Positions 47,411 to 56,286 are shown, counted from the first letter of the stretch. The stretch is DNA of 64,000 bases from Deltaproteobacteria bacterium (GCA_021847245.1 JAJZUC010000001.1:47096-111095); one strand, 5' to 3'. The notes: generated by a model not told the origin, from the letters alone. Translations and numbers: made by a program.

Positions 47411-47447
47411 AAACGCCGTTGATTGCATGGTCAACGGCGTTTTTTGT
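47411..47447 (+). terminator. Terminator after valS
   Basis: AAACGCCGTTGA (47411-47422), eight-base loop, TCAACGGCGTTT (47431-47442), T run to 47445. Confidence 0.92.
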
Positions 47448-47583
47448 AACTCTTCCCTTCGCGGAATGATTTTTGCTGCATAAAGTATTTCTTGTTGCGA
47501 TCAGAGGGGAAATCAGGCAAGAGCCGGACATCGGGGGCCTCCAGGGTGACGATTTCCGGCACCGGTGAAGACGCGGGAGTCCC

Positions 47584-49485
47584 ATGGCGAATCTGAAGCG
47601 GTACAACGACGGACTTTTCAAGCTCGATCTCTGGATCAGGCGCCTGCTCGCCATGGGAGGATGGGATCTTCTCCATACGGCGCTCTGTGACGGGGCGTGC
47701 GAAATCGTGCGCGCGGAGACCGCCGTCTTCACCACCGTCGATCTTCCGGGGGGGAGCATTACCTATACCGCGGCTTCGGGGGAGTGGAACCAGATGGTGG
47801 GCGGGGTGACGGAACCGCTCCGAAACGGCAGCCTCTGTGCATCGGTGGCCGGCTGCGGCACGCCTCTTCGCATCGACCGTCTCTCCCGCTCGCCCCGTGA
47901 ATCCTGCGAGCTCTTCAAGATCATGGAGATGGATACCGCCCTCCTCGTGCCGGTGTTCGAAGATGGCCGGATCACCGGCTGCATCTCGGCGTTCCGGGTC
48001 GGCCACCCCTTCGACCAGATCGACGAACAGCTCCTGCAGCAGTATGCCCATTCGGCATCCATGGTGATCCGGAACTTCCGCCTGATGGAGGATCTGAGGC
48101 GTCACGCGGTGATGCTGGAGGAGGAGATCGCCGAGCGCTCCCGCGCCGAGGAGACGATCCGCCAGATGGCGTACTACGATTCCCTTACCGGTTTGCCGAA
48201 CCGCCGCCTCTTCAACGACCGTCTCCAGCAGGCGATGGCCCTGGCCCAGCGCCAGGCGCGGCCGCTGGCGGTCATGTTCCTCGATCTCGACCGCTTCAAG
48301 GTGATCAACGACACCCTCGGTCACGCCACTGGCGACAAGCTCCTTGCGGCGGTCGCCCGGCGGCTTCGCGAGTGCTGCCGCCGCGAGGGGGACACGGTGG
48401 CGCGCCAGGGAGGGGATGAATTCATCATCCTCCTCTCGCTCGTTTCCGACGCAAAAGACGCCGTGAAGGTCGCCCAGAAGATCATCAGGGGGTTCCAGCG
48501 CCCCTTCGTCTTCGACGGCCACGAACTGTTCGTCACCACGAGCATCGGCATCAGCCTCTTTCCCCATGACGGCGACACCCCCGAGGTCCTCGTCAAGAAC
48601 GCCGACTTCGCCATGTACCGGGCCAAGGAGCAGGGGCGCAACAACTGCCAGCTCTACGCCCCGGAGATGAACTCGCGGGCCTTCGACCGGCTCGCCATGG
48701 AGAACAGCCTCCGCAAGGCGCTGGAGCGCGAGGAGTTTATCCTCTACTACCAGCCGAAGGTGAACGTGGATCATGGCCAGATAGCCTCCATGGAGGCCCT
48801 TGTCCGCTGGCAGCATCCGAGTCTGGGGATCGTGCCGCCGGCGCGGTTCATCCCCCTTGCCGAGGAAACAGGGCTGATCGTTCCCCTCGGCACGTGGGTC
48901 CTGCGGACCGCCTGCCGCCAGAACCGCCTCTGGCAGGATGAAGGGTACCCCCCGATGCAGATCGCCGTGAACCTCTCCCCGCGCCAGCTGCAGCAGGGGG
49001 ACCTGGTGGCGACGGTGCGGGAGGCGCTGCAGGAGTCGGGGCTCGATCCCCGCTGGCTCGTCCTGGAGGTGACCGAGAGCATCATGATGGACTGTGCCGA
49101 GAGCACCATCGAAGCCTTCCGGGCCCTGGAACGGATGGGGGTGCAGATCGCCATCGACGACTTCGGCACCGGCTACTCCTCCTTCCACTACCTGAAGAAG
49201 TTCCCGGTCCATGCCCTGAAAATCGACCGCTCCTTCGTGCGCGACATCACCTCCAGCTCGGGGGACGAGGCGATTGCCGGCGCGGTGATCACCATGGCCA
49301 GGGGGCTCAACCTCCGGGTGGTTGCCGAAGGGGTGGAAACGGTCGAGCAGCTGGAGGTGCTCCGGGCCCTCAACTGCCGGTACATGCAGGGGCATCTCTT
49401 CAGCAAACCGGCTCCTGCCGAGCAGCTCGTGCCGATGCTCGGCAATGTCGCAGGGGCCTGCCTCAACTTCGGGACCTGGTGCTGA
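47584..49485 (+). CDS. GAF-like-GGDEF-EAL cyclic-di-GMP protein
   Basis: A 633-residue protein with an N-terminal GAF-like sensor (~15-165), a helix, a GGDEF domain (~190-350) and an EAL domain (~375-620). The cyclase motif is intact: GGDEF at 276-280, with VINDTLGHATGDKLL containing the Asn and Asp used for guanine recognition, so c-di-GMP and not cAMP-GMP is the expected product. The phosphodiesterase side also looks intact: EAL at 404-406, NLSPRQL, EVTES, DDFGTGYSS, LKIDRSFV and the QGHLFSKP block. Dual-domain proteins often use one activity only. It has its own unit, with a terminator before it and a repeat array after, next to the pilus genes whose output c-di-GMP often controls. Confidence 0.93.
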   Translation: MANLKRYNDGLFKLDLWIRRLLAMGGWDLLHTALCDGACEIVRAETAVFTTVDLPGGSITYTAASGEWNQMVGGVTEPLRNGSLCASVAGCGTPLRIDRLSRSPRESCELFKIMEMDTALLVPVFEDGRITGCISAFRVGHPFDQIDEQLLQQYAHSASMVIRNFRLMEDLRRHAVMLEEEIAERSRAEETIRQMAYYDSLTGLPNRRLFNDRLQQAMALAQRQARPLAVMFLDLDRFKVINDTLGHATGDKLLAAVARRLRECCRREGDTVARQGGDEFIILLSLVSDAKDAVKVAQKIIRGFQRPFVFDGHELFVTTSIGISLFPHDGDTPEVLVKNADFAMYRAKEQGRNNCQLYAPEMNSRAFDRLAMENSLRKALEREEFILYYQPKVNVDHGQIASMEALVRWQHPSLGIVPPARFIPLAEETGLIVPLGTWVLRTACRQNRLWQDEGYPPMQIAVNLSPRQLQQGDLVATVREALQESGLDPRWLVLEVTESIMMDCAESTIEAFRALERMGVQIAIDDFGTGYSSFHYLKKFPVHALKIDRSFVRDITSSSGDEAIAGAVITMARGLNLRVVAEGVETVEQLEVLRALNCRYMQGHLFSKPAPAEQLVPMLGNVAGACLNFGTWC

Positions 49486-49490
49486 AGATA

Positions 49491-49539
49491 GTGAGACGGG
49501 AGAGGTGAGAGGTGAGAGGTGAGAGGTGAGAGGTGAGAG
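49491..49539 (+). repeat. Seven GTGAGAC/GTGAGAG heptamers
   Basis: GTGAGAC, GGGAGAG, then five GTGAGAG in perfect 7-bp register, between the GGDEF-EAL stop and the pilD start. Fourth array of the family. Confidence 0.9.
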
Positions 49540-49554
49540 GATGAGGAGAGAGCA

Positions 49555-50334
49555 GTGCCACAGGTGACCCTTTTCGCGATTTTCGCCTTTGCGCTGGGCG
49601 CCGCGGTCGGTTCGTTTCTCAATGTCTGCATCTACCGGCTGCCGGCGGGGGAGTCGGTCGTCTCTCCTCCTTCCCGGTGCCCGGGGTGCGGGTCGAAAAT
49701 CCGTCCCTGGGACAACATCCCGGTGGTGAGCTGGCTGCTGCTGCGGGGCCGCTGCCGGGCCTGCGGCGGGAGGATCTCCGCCCGGTACCCGCTGGTGGAA
49801 CTTCTGAACGGGCTCCTCACCCTGGCCCTCTTCCTGAAGCTCGGCCCGACCCCCACGTTCCTCGTCCTCTTCGTCTTCTGCTCGGCACTGGTGGCGATCA
49901 CCTTCATCGACCTCGACCACCAGATCATCCCCGACGTGATCAGCCTCCCGGGGATCGCCGTCGGCTTCGCCTGCTCGTTCTTCCTTCCGTGGCTCGGCTG
50001 GAAGAGCTCCCTCATCGGGATCGTGGCCGGTGGGGGGAGCCTCCTCCTCGTCGCCTGGCTGTACGAGCTGTTTGCGAAAAAAGAAGGGATGGGGGGCGGG
50101 GACGTAAAGCTCCTCGCCATGATGGGGGCCTTTCTCGGCTGGCGGGCGGTGCCGTTCATCATCTTCGCCAGCTCCCTCATCGGTTCCGTCATCGGGGTGA
50201 CGCTCATGGTGGTGCAGAAGAAGGATGCCAAGCTCGCCATCCCCTTCGGTCCGTTTCTCGCGCTTGGCGCCGTTCTCTACATCTTCTTCGGCAAGACCAT
50301 CATCCTCTGGTACCTGAACCTCGGCGCCCGCTAG
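49555..50334 (+). CDS. pilD: Prepilin peptidase/N-methyltransferase
   Basis: A 259-residue polytopic inner-membrane aspartic protease that cleaves and methylates type IV prepilins. GSFLNVCIYRLP at the N-terminus, the zinc-type pairs CPGCGS and CRACGG, catalytic Asp in TFIDLDHQIIPD and the second in KEGMGGGDVKLLAM are all present. About eight hydrophobic segments. The start is GTG at 49555. It is followed 12 bp later by the membrane kinase gene and serves the five prepilin-like genes downstream, all of which carry the G/FTLxE-type leader or a near variant. Confidence 0.96.
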   Translation: MPQVTLFAIFAFALGAAVGSFLNVCIYRLPAGESVVSPPSRCPGCGSKIRPWDNIPVVSWLLLRGRCRACGGRISARYPLVELLNGLLTLALFLKLGPTPTFLVLFVFCSALVAITFIDLDHQIIPDVISLPGIAVGFACSFFLPWLGWKSSLIGIVAGGGSLLLVAWLYELFAKKEGMGGGDVKLLAMMGAFLGWRAVPFIIFASSLIGSVIGVTLMVVQKKDAKLAIPFGPFLALGAVLYIFFGKTIILWYLNLGAR

Positions 50335-50346
50335 GGGAGGCCTGCC

Positions 50347-51957
50347 ATGAAGCAGTTCCGTTTCAGCCTCGGATTCCTCATACTCTCCTCGCTGTCGTTT
50401 CTCCTGGTCCTGACCTGGATCCTGCTGAGCGTCATCTCGTTCCGGACCGCCGAAAAGGACATCCTGCAGCAGAAGGGGGAGGAGGCGCGCCTTCTCCTCT
50501 CCTCCTTCGTCACCCTCCTTCCTCCATCCCTTGCCGACACGCCGAAGTCGCCGGCTGCCGTGTTCGCCCAACGGCTCGCCCGGGAGCAGGAATTCATCGG
50601 CATCCTCGTGGTGGGGAAGGACGGTGCGCCGCTGTTCGAGCTCGGGGAACCGGCGGGGGGGGAGCGATGGGTGCGGGAGGCTCTGGCCGGTGGCGACGGC
50701 GCGGTCTTCGTCGCCGAAGAGAGGGGGCGCCTCTGCAGCTACACGCCCGTGGTGCGGAACGGGACGGTGGTCGGGGCGGCGCGGCTGCTCATTTCCCTGG
50801 CGGGCGAGAAGCGGCTCCTCAGCCAGTCGCGGCATCTGTTCCTCGCCTATTTTGTCCTCGATTTCATCCTCCTTCTCGCCGTCGGCTCCTTTCTCCTCTC
50901 CCGGTTCATCGTGACCCCGATCCGCAGGCTCCTTGCCGCCACGGAGCGGCTGCGGGCGGGGGACTTTACCCATCGCGCCGTGGTTCCGGGGGGGCGCGAG
51001 ATCGCGGAGCTGGCCGAGTCGTTCAATGCCATGGTGGAGGAGTTGCGGACGAGCCGTGAAGACGCCGAGCGCTACGTCGCCTCCCTGGAGCGGGCGAACC
51101 GGGAACTCCAGGTTGCCCGGGAGGAGACGATCCGCTCCGAGAAGATGGCGTCGGTAGGGCTTCTAGCCGCCGGCACCGCCCACGAGGTCGGCACCCCCCT
51201 TGCCGCGATCATGGGGTATGCGGCGCTGTTGCGGGACGAACTGGCCGGCCATCCGGAGGCGGAGGACTATCTGCGCCGCATCATCCAGGATGCCGAGCGG
51301 ATCGACCGCATCGTCCGGGACCTCCTCGATTTCGCCCGTCCTGCTGCCAGCGCCGCAGAGGAGATCGACGTGGCCCCCCTCATCGTCTCCACCATGGAGA
51401 TGCTTTCTCGGCAGGGGCTTTTCAAGCGGATCGAGGTTTCGGTGGATCTCCCGCCGGGGCTGCCGCGGCCGGCCGTCGATCCGCACCAGCTGCAGCAGGT
51501 GCTGATCAATCTCATCATCAACGCCCGCGACGCCATGCCCGATGGCGGGCGCCTGGCGATCCAGGCCCGGGAAGGGATGTTTACCCCCCTCCCCGATCTC
51601 CCGTCCCTTTCGGCGCCCCCTCCCGCCGTCGGGGGGCGGCGCAGGGGCGACTTCGGGGCCGCGTTCCGGACCCCCTTCGCCACCGGGGGGGCGGAGACCC
51701 GGTGTGTCCGGATCGAGGTGGCGGATACGGGAAGCGGCATTTCGCCGGAGAACCTGGGACGGGTCTTCGACCCCTTCTTCACCACCAAGGAGCCGGGGCA
51801 GGGGACGGGGTTGGGGCTTGCCATTTCGGCACGGCTCGTCGACTCCTTCGGTGGAAGGATCACGGTCGAAAGCGCCCCCGGCGCCGGGTCGCGCTTCATG
51901 GTCTGGCTTCCGGTTCCGCCGGAACGGGAGCCCCGGGGGGAAGAGGGCGATGACTAG
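50347..51957 (+). CDS. Membrane sensor histidine kinase of sigma-54 pair
   Basis: A 536-residue kinase. TM1 is at ~8-32 and TM2 at ~172-192, with a ~140-residue periplasmic region; HAMP (RFIVTPIRRLLAATERLRAG), coiled coil, and the HisKA box KMASVGLLAAGTAHEVGTPL with phosphoacceptor His279. ATPase: N box LINLIINARDAMPDGG, G boxes DTGSGIS and GQGTGLGLAIS. An ~35-residue Pro/Gly-rich insert (~415-450) interrupts the ATPase domain. The canonical PilS has six membrane segments, so this two-TM HAMP kinase is a different sensor, closer to the ZraS/AtoS style. It overlaps the activator gene by eight bases, showing they are partners. Confidence 0.9.
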   Translation: MKQFRFSLGFLILSSLSFLLVLTWILLSVISFRTAEKDILQQKGEEARLLLSSFVTLLPPSLADTPKSPAAVFAQRLAREQEFIGILVVGKDGAPLFELGEPAGGERWVREALAGGDGAVFVAEERGRLCSYTPVVRNGTVVGAARLLISLAGEKRLLSQSRHLFLAYFVLDFILLLAVGSFLLSRFIVTPIRRLLAATERLRAGDFTHRAVVPGGREIAELAESFNAMVEELRTSREDAERYVASLERANRELQVAREETIRSEKMASVGLLAAGTAHEVGTPLAAIMGYAALLRDELAGHPEAEDYLRRIIQDAERIDRIVRDLLDFARPAASAAEEIDVAPLIVSTMEMLSRQGLFKRIEVSVDLPPGLPRPAVDPHQLQQVLINLIINARDAMPDGGRLAIQAREGMFTPLPDLPSLSAPPPAVGGRRRGDFGAAFRTPFATGGAETRCVRIEVADTGSGISPENLGRVFDPFFTTKEPGQGTGLGLAISARLVDSFGGRITVESAPGAGSRFMVWLPVPPEREPRGEEGDD

Positions 51958-53314
51958 GCGCGTGCTCGTGGTGGACGACGAGGAAAACCTCCGCCACATG
52001 CTCCGGGCGATGCTCCGGAGAAACGGCTACGATGTCGACGAGGCGGCGGACGGAGAGGCCGCCCTTTCCATGGCGGAGCGGATTCCCTACGACTTCATCC
52101 TCTGCGACATCAGGATGCCGGTGCTCGACGGTCCCGGTTTTCTCCGCGGAGCCCGGCAGAGGGGGCTCGCCGGCGCGGTCATCATGATGTCGGCCTACGG
52201 CACCGTCGATACCGCCATCCAGTGCATGAAGGAGGGGGCCTACGACTACGTCTCCAAGCCGTTCAAGACCGACGAAGTCCTCCTCGTCCTGAAAAAGGCG
52301 GAGGAGCGGGAGCGGCTGAAAAACGAAAACCGGCGGCTGCGCGAGGAGGTGGCGCGGGAGTACTCCTTCGCCAACATCGTCAGTCGCAGCGCCCGGATGC
52401 GGGAAGTCTTCCAGCTCATCGGGAAGGTGTCCGACGTGAAGAGCAGCGTCCTGATCCTCGGCGAATCGGGGACTGGCAAGGAGCTGGTGGCGCGGGCGAT
52501 CCATTACAACGGCGCCCGCCGTGCCGCCCCCTTCGTGGCGGTGAACTGCGGGGCGATCCCCGAGAACCTTCTGGAATCGGAGCTATTCGGACACGTGCGC
52601 GGTGCCTTCACCGACGCGGCCGCCGACCGGCGCGGTCTCTTCGAGGAGGCCCACGGCGGCACCCTCTTTCTGGACGAGATCGGCGAGATGCCCCTCTCTT
52701 TGCAGGTCAAGCTCCTGCGGGTGCTTCAGGAAGGCGAGGTCAGGCGGCTGGGGGCCGCAAAGCCGACCCGCGTCGATGTGCGGGTCGTCTCCGCCACGGC
52801 GAAGGCGCTCCCGGCCGAAATCGCCGCCGGAAGGTTCAGGGAAGACCTCTACTTTCGCCTCAATGTCCTGAGCATCACCCTTCCGCCGCTGCGGGAGCGG
52901 ATCGAGGACGTACCGCTGCTGGTCGGCCATTTCCTCGACAAACACGGCAAGGGGCTGGGCAAGCCCGGGGTAAAGGTGGCCCCCGAAGCCCTGAAGCTCT
53001 TCATGGGGTACGACTGGCCGGGAAACGTGCGGGAACTGGAGAACTGCATCGAGCGGGGGCTGATCCTGTGCGACGGGGCCACCCTCGATGCCGCATCGCT
53101 GCCGGCGGCCTTGCGCTCCCCCCCGGTGACGGCAGCCGTTTTTTCGTCTTCCGATGATTCCCTGTCGATCAAAAGAGCGGAAGAGGTTCTCGAACGGGAA
53201 TACATCCGCCGCGCCCTGGAGAGGACCGCCGGCAACCGGACCCACGCGGCCCGGCTCCTGGAGATCAGCCACCGGGCGCTTCTCTACAAGCTCAAGGAGT
53301 TCGGGATCGAATAA
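51950..53314 (+). CDS. Sigma-54-dependent response regulator (NtrC family)
   Basis: A 454-residue enhancer-binding protein. Receiver ~1-120 (VLVVDDEEN, phosphoacceptor Asp53, YVSKPFKT); AAA+ domain with Walker A GESGTGKE, Walker [14 protein letters not shown] and the sigma-54 contact loop reading GAFTDA where most members have GAFTGA; the C-terminal Fis-type helix-turn-helix is [20 protein letters not shown]. The GAFTDA form occurs naturally in some members and need not abolish activity. The ATG at 51950 overlaps the kinase stop. A -24/-12 promoter 0.8 kb downstream (54130) is a plausible target. It is not assumed to be the canonical PilR. Confidence 0.93.
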   Translation: MTRRVLVVDDEENLRHMLRAMLRRNGYDVDEAADGEAALSMAERIPYDFILCDIRMPVLDGPGFLRGARQRGLAGAVIMMSAYGTVDTAIQCMKEGAYDYVSKPFKTDEVLLVLKKAEERERLKNENRRLREEVAREYSFANIVSRSARMREVFQLIGKVSDVKSSVLILGESGTGKELVARAIHYNGARRAAPFVAVNCGAIPENLLESELFGHVRGAFTDAAADRRGLFEEAHGGTLFLDEIGEMPLSLQVKLLRVLQEGEVRRLGAAKPTRVDVRVVSATAKALPAEIAAGRFREDLYFRLNVLSITLPPLRERIEDVPLLVGHFLDKHGKGLGKPGVKVAPEALKLFMGYDWPGNVRELENCIERGLILCDGATLDAASLPAALRSPPVTAAVFSSSDDSLSIKRAEEVLEREYIRRALERTAGNRTHAARLLEISHRALLYKLKEFGIE

Positions 53315-53353
53315 ACGGTTGGCTGCGGTTAATAAACTGTTGTAATTTAATGA

Positions 53354-53384
53354 AGGCTGTGCAATTATTGCGCGGCTTTTTTCA
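53354..53384 (+). terminator. Terminator between regulator and first prepilin gene
   Basis: GCTGTGCAA (53357-53365), TTA loop, TTGCGCGGC (53369-53377, two G-U pairs), then TTTTTTC. It separates the regulator pair from the pilin genes. Confidence 0.75.
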
Positions 53385-53410
53385 TTTTCGCGTACAGGGA
53401 GGTGCGGAGA

Positions 53411-53995
53411 ATGTGCGGCACGCGCATTTCTTTCCCATTGACGGGAAGCAGACGCGAACCTGGCTTCACCCTGCTTGAGCTCATCATTGTCGTGGCGATC
53501 ATCAGTGTCCTGAGCGCCATCGCGGTGCCGGCGTTCAGCAACTATTACGGCGATCTCTGCCTCAGGGCCGCCATGTGGGAGATCGGAGGGATGATCAAGG
53601 AGGCCAAGTCGCTGAGCATTGATGACTGTCCTTATGCTGTCTGCTTCAATACGGAAAAGGGAACAGTCTCCCTGGTATCCTCGAAGGGTGAGGATGGTAA
53701 GTGGAACACTGACGATGATCGGGTGGTCCGCACCTTCAGCCTCGCCAGCAAAGGGGGCGGTCCTCGGTTTGGCTCGGGCGGCCATGGGCCGTATAAGAAA
53801 GGAGCGGCCAATCCGGAAGACGGGGTTGCGTTCCCGAATTTTAACAGTTTTATTTGTGATACGGGACTGACCGGTTACAGCGGGACCGTTTACCTTCATT
53901 CGACGGTAACAGGGACTGCCATGGCGCTTACCGTTAATTCAAATTTTAACTACACCCTCCGAAAGTGGAACGGGACCGAATGGGTGTCCATGTAG
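53411..53995 (+). CDS. FimT/GspH-type minor prepilin
   Basis: A 194-residue type IV pilin-like protein. The 18-residue leader ends REPG, cleaved before FTLLELIIVVAIISVLSAIA, so Phe+1 and Glu+5 of mature pilins are present. The rest is a soluble pseudopilin head with two cysteines (DLC, DDC, FIC). The ATG at 53411 follows AGGGAGG by eight bases; the GTG nine bases earlier is part of that site. It is enclosed by a terminator on each side, so it may be a separate transcript or deliberately down-tuned. Probable role: minor pilin in tip or initiation complex. Confidence 0.87.
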   Translation: MCGTRISFPLTGSRREPGFTLLELIIVVAIISVLSAIAVPAFSNYYGDLCLRAAMWEIGGMIKEAKSLSIDDCPYAVCFNTEKGTVSLVSSKGEDGKWNTDDDRVVRTFSLASKGGGPRFGSGGHGPYKKGAANPEDGVAFPNFNSFICDTGLTGYSGTVYLHSTVTGTAMALTVNSNFNYTLRKWNGTEWVSM

Positions 53996-54020
53996 CTGGC
54001 GGTTCTTGCCGGGCCGTGTC

Positions 54021-54060
54021 ATAGGCTATGCAATCTTTGCATAGCCTATTTGTTTTTCTT
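54021..54060 (+). terminator. Strong terminator after first prepilin gene
   Basis: ATAGGCTATGCAA (54021-54033), TCT loop, TTGCATAGCCTAT (54037-54049), a 13-bp perfect stem, then TTGTTTTTCTT. CTATGCAAG recurs just downstream at about 54065. Confidence 0.92.
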
Positions 54061-54129
54061 GTGCTATGCAAGACCGGTAAATTTCAGAAAACACGCTGTT
54101 TGAACGTATCGTCGCCTTGGGCTAGGTCA

Positions 54130-54145
54130 TGGCTCTAATATTGCA
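54130..54145 (+). promoter_or_regulatory. Sigma-54 (-24/-12) promoter
   Basis: TGGCTCTAATATTGCA: GG at 54131-54132 and GC at 54143-54144 with exactly ten bases between, and TGGC plus TTGCA elements close to the consensus. Transcription would start near 54156, 27 bases before the ATG at 54183. It would drive the prepilin-pilY1 operon under a sigma-54 activator such as the one at 51950. Confidence 0.82.
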
Positions 54146-54182
54146 TCTCCCTCGCACAGAATACCAAAGAGGCCCTGTACAC

Positions 54183-54689
54183 ATGATTACTCGCATAGCT
54201 AACAACAAAGGGATCACCCTGATCGAAATGATGGTAGTCGTTGGGATCCTGGGCGTTCTGGCCGGCATCGCCACGGTCATGTTCATGCGCGATCTCCCCA
54301 AGTACCGGCTCAAGGATGCAACACGAGAGCTCTTCAACGACATTCAGTCGGCACGGATTTCCGCCGTGCGAAACGGTTTGCCCTGCACCATCCAACAGTT
54401 TCCTGCGAACAGCAACAGTTACCGGATTGTGCAGAACGGATCGGTCCTGAAAAGCGTAGATCTTGGGGCGTTCAAGGGGGTTTCCTTTGGGAGCCTCAAT
54501 TCCGCGGCACCGGAACCTGATTCGGGAACATTTGCCAGCGACCAGCTGGTGGTGCAGCCCAGCGGCTTGGCCACTGCCGGGAGTTTCTATCTTAAGAGTG
54601 ACAGCACCCCAGCTGATGGAAGGGAAATCGAGGTAACCGCTGCCGGACGGCCCAGAATCAAGTCCTGGACCGGAACGGGGTACAACTGA
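54183..54689 (+). CDS. FimU/GspH-type minor prepilin
   Basis: A 168-residue prepilin. The short leader MITRIANNKG is cleaved before ITLIEMMVVVGILGVLAG (Glu+5 present, Ile at +1). The head reads like FimU/GspH minor pilins (DATRELFNDIQSARISAVRNGLPC). The ATG at 54183 follows AAGAGG by nine bases; an in-frame ATG 18 codons earlier lies inside the sigma-54 promoter and cannot be used by that transcript. First gene of the operon with pilV, pilW and pilX-type genes and pilY1. Likely part of the priming complex at the pilus tip. Confidence 0.88.
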   Translation: MITRIANNKGITLIEMMVVVGILGVLAGIATVMFMRDLPKYRLKDATRELFNDIQSARISAVRNGLPCTIQQFPANSNSYRIVQNGSVLKSVDLGAFKGVSFGSLNSAAPEPDSGTFASDQLVVQPSGLATAGSFYLKSDSTPADGREIEVTAAGRPRIKSWTGTGYN

Positions 54690-54698
54690 GAGGGGAAT

Positions 54699-55091
54699 AT
54701 GAAGGTGGTATCGGAGGTACAAGGCACGCTGCAGTCCGAGGAGGGGTTCACTCTCATGGAGGTTCTCGTGGCGATTGCGATCCTCGCTGTAGCCCTGTTG
54801 GGGACCGCTTCGATGCTGTTCAACGGTCTCGCCACCAGCGCCGGGAGCAACAACCGGTACATCGCTACGGCCACCATCCAGTCACAAGTGGAAAGTCTGC
54901 TGAAATCGTCCTTTGCAGGGTTGACGAGCCAGTTGACACCTGTCCAGACAACTAGCAACGGCGTCACATACAACACCAAGTGGCGGGTGACGACACTCTC
55001 GACGAATTCTGTGTTCATTAATATTTCGACGACCTGGACCGACAAGATTGGCTCCCACGGTATGGGATTCCAGTTGGTCAGGTCTCGCTGA
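54699..55091 (+). CDS. pilV: PilV-type minor prepilin
   Basis: A 130-residue prepilin. Leader ends SEEG, then FTLMEVLVAIAILAVALLGTAS with Phe+1 and Glu+5; the EVLVAIAILAVALLG stretch is typical of the PilV/GspI group. The small head contains the QSQVESLLKSS helix and ends VRSR. It starts 9 bp after the previous gene with a GAGAGGGG site. PilV proteins join FimU, PilW and PilX to form the tip complex that carries PilY1. Symbol given by type and position. Confidence 0.85.
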   Translation: MKVVSEVQGTLQSEEGFTLMEVLVAIAILAVALLGTASMLFNGLATSAGSNNRYIATATIQSQVESLLKSSFAGLTSQLTPVQTTSNGVTYNTKWRVTTLSTNSVFINISTTWTDKIGSHGMGFQLVRSR

Positions 55092-55099
55092 GGTCCGGT

Positions 55100-55747
55100 A
55101 TGGCAGCAATGCGCACCAAGGATACCCGGGGATTCACCCTCGTCGAACTGCTGGTCGTGATGGTGGTTGCGGGGCTCGTCACGATGGCGGCGGTAACCAC
55201 TTTCATTGTCCAGAACAAGATTGCGAACATCCAGGCCGCCTCGAGCGATGTCCAGATCAGCGGTCAGATAGCGATGGACCTGCTGGAGCGGGATATCCGG
55301 ATGGGGGGGTATGGGGTTGACAAGGCGACCGCCATTACGATGCAGGACAATGCCGGGGATACGGACCCGCTTAAAAGTACAGGGACCGACGCAATCCAGG
55401 TTCGTTACTCCACGGCCGCGACTCCCGGCATCCGGGGGTCCCGCGATTTCACGTACTATGTCGCCAAGACCGGCGAAGGCGGGTTGGTGAGACTGGATAA
55501 TCTTAGCGGCACGACCGACGTCATCGCTTCAAACGTCGAGGATATGCAGGTCACGGTCACCCCTGATGTGCCGGTAACCGGTGCCATGCAGGTAGTACTG
55601 AGCCTCATGATTCGGTCGGCTGCCAAGGACCCTACCTATACCACCGTCCCTCCCCGGATAGGGAACGGCATCGGGCGGGATGCCGACGGTTTCCGTCGTA
55701 GGGTCTACAACTCAACGATCAATCCCCGTAACTACTTCGGGAGTTGA
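55100..55747 (+). CDS. pilW: PilW-type minor prepilin
   Basis: A 215-residue prepilin. Leader MAAMRTKDTRG, then FTLVELLVVMVVAGLVTMAA with Phe+1 and Glu+5. The head contains LLERDIRMGGYG, a phrase typical of PilW/GspJ proteins, and is the largest of the minor pilin heads here. It follows pilV by 8 bp. Expected to be the central member of the minor pilin complex that primes pilus assembly and presents PilY1. Confidence 0.87.
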   Translation: MAAMRTKDTRGFTLVELLVVMVVAGLVTMAAVTTFIVQNKIANIQAASSDVQISGQIAMDLLERDIRMGGYGVDKATAITMQDNAGDTDPLKSTGTDAIQVRYSTAATPGIRGSRDFTYYVAKTGEGGLVRLDNLSGTTDVIASNVEDMQVTVTPDVPVTGAMQVVLSLMIRSAAKDPTYTTVPPRIGNGIGRDADGFRRRVYNSTINPRNYFGS

Positions 55748-55764
55748 GGATGGGAGGTCAAGGC

Positions 55765-56286
55765 ATGAGCCCATTGCGAAAGGAAAACGGCTGGCGACCG
55801 AGCTATCGGGCCAGAGGCGAGGCCGGCTTTGCCCTGGTGACGGTCCTTACGTTCACGGCAGTCCTCATGGCTGTCATGACGATGATGCTCAATACGACCA
55901 TGATCGAAACCCTGATGTCGGGAGCGAGCACGGTCAGCAAAAAGACCCTTGCCGTCGCTGACTCCGGCGTGGAGTACGTTCGGGGGACCTTTGTCCTCAT
56001 CGGCAATTCGTTTCCCTCCTCGTCGTCGACTGGAAACTACACCTCAGCGGTCCAGACTCAACTGCCGTCCTCGTTGGGGCAGAAGATCACCTTCCTCAAT
56101 ATGTCGTCGATGGGAGCCGATTCTTCCCTGCTTGCGGGAAGCGGTTTCAGCGCCAAGTATGTTTCGACGAGTTCGGGTGGAGGGGCCTTGAAATTTACCC
56201 CCTACCGGAGCAGGACTACGTCCACTGCTGTGATCGGCACCTCGCGAAAGACGGTGGAGTTCGAAGGGTTCAACCTTGCCCCCTGA
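55765..56286 (+). CDS. pilX: PilX-type minor prepilin
   Basis: A 173-residue protein. The ATG at 55765 has GGGAGG seven bases upstream. The leader ends RGEAG before FALVTVLTFTAVLMAVMTMM, so Phe is +1 but Glu+5 is replaced (FALVT), as in the GspK/PilX group where position +5 is not acidic. The following NTTMIETLMSGASTVSKKTLAVADSG matches PilX_N proteins. In GspK-like proteins lack of Glu+5 marks the pilus tip. It lies 17 bp after pilW and 65 bp before pilY1, whose product PilX-type proteins bind. Confidence 0.85.
   Translation: MSPLRKENGWRPSYRARGEAGFALVTVLTFTAVLMAVMTMMLNTTMIETLMSGASTVSKKTLAVADSGVEYVRGTFVLIGNSFPSSSSTGNYTSAVQTQLPSSLGQKITFLNMSSMGADSSLLAGSGFSAKYVSTSSGGGALKFTPYRSRTTSTAVIGTSRKTVEFEGFNLAP

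Noticed and set aside
47584..49485. Hypr-type (cAMP-GMP) cyclase to match the riboswitch
   Set aside because: The guanine-contacting Asp in ATGDKLL is kept, so c-di-GMP is the expected product.
44078..50973. Very long minus-strand frames opposite valS and the GGDEF-EAL/pilD/kinase genes
   Set aside because: Same composition artefact; the plus-strand products have complete families and ribosome sites.
50347..53314. Naming the kinase/regulator pair pilS/pilR
   Set aside because: The kinase has two membrane segments plus HAMP, unlike six-segment PilS, and no pilA or pilB gene adjoins; left unnamed.
54129..54182. Upstream ATG for the second prepilin
   Set aside because: It lies within the sigma-54 promoter, upstream of the predicted transcript start.
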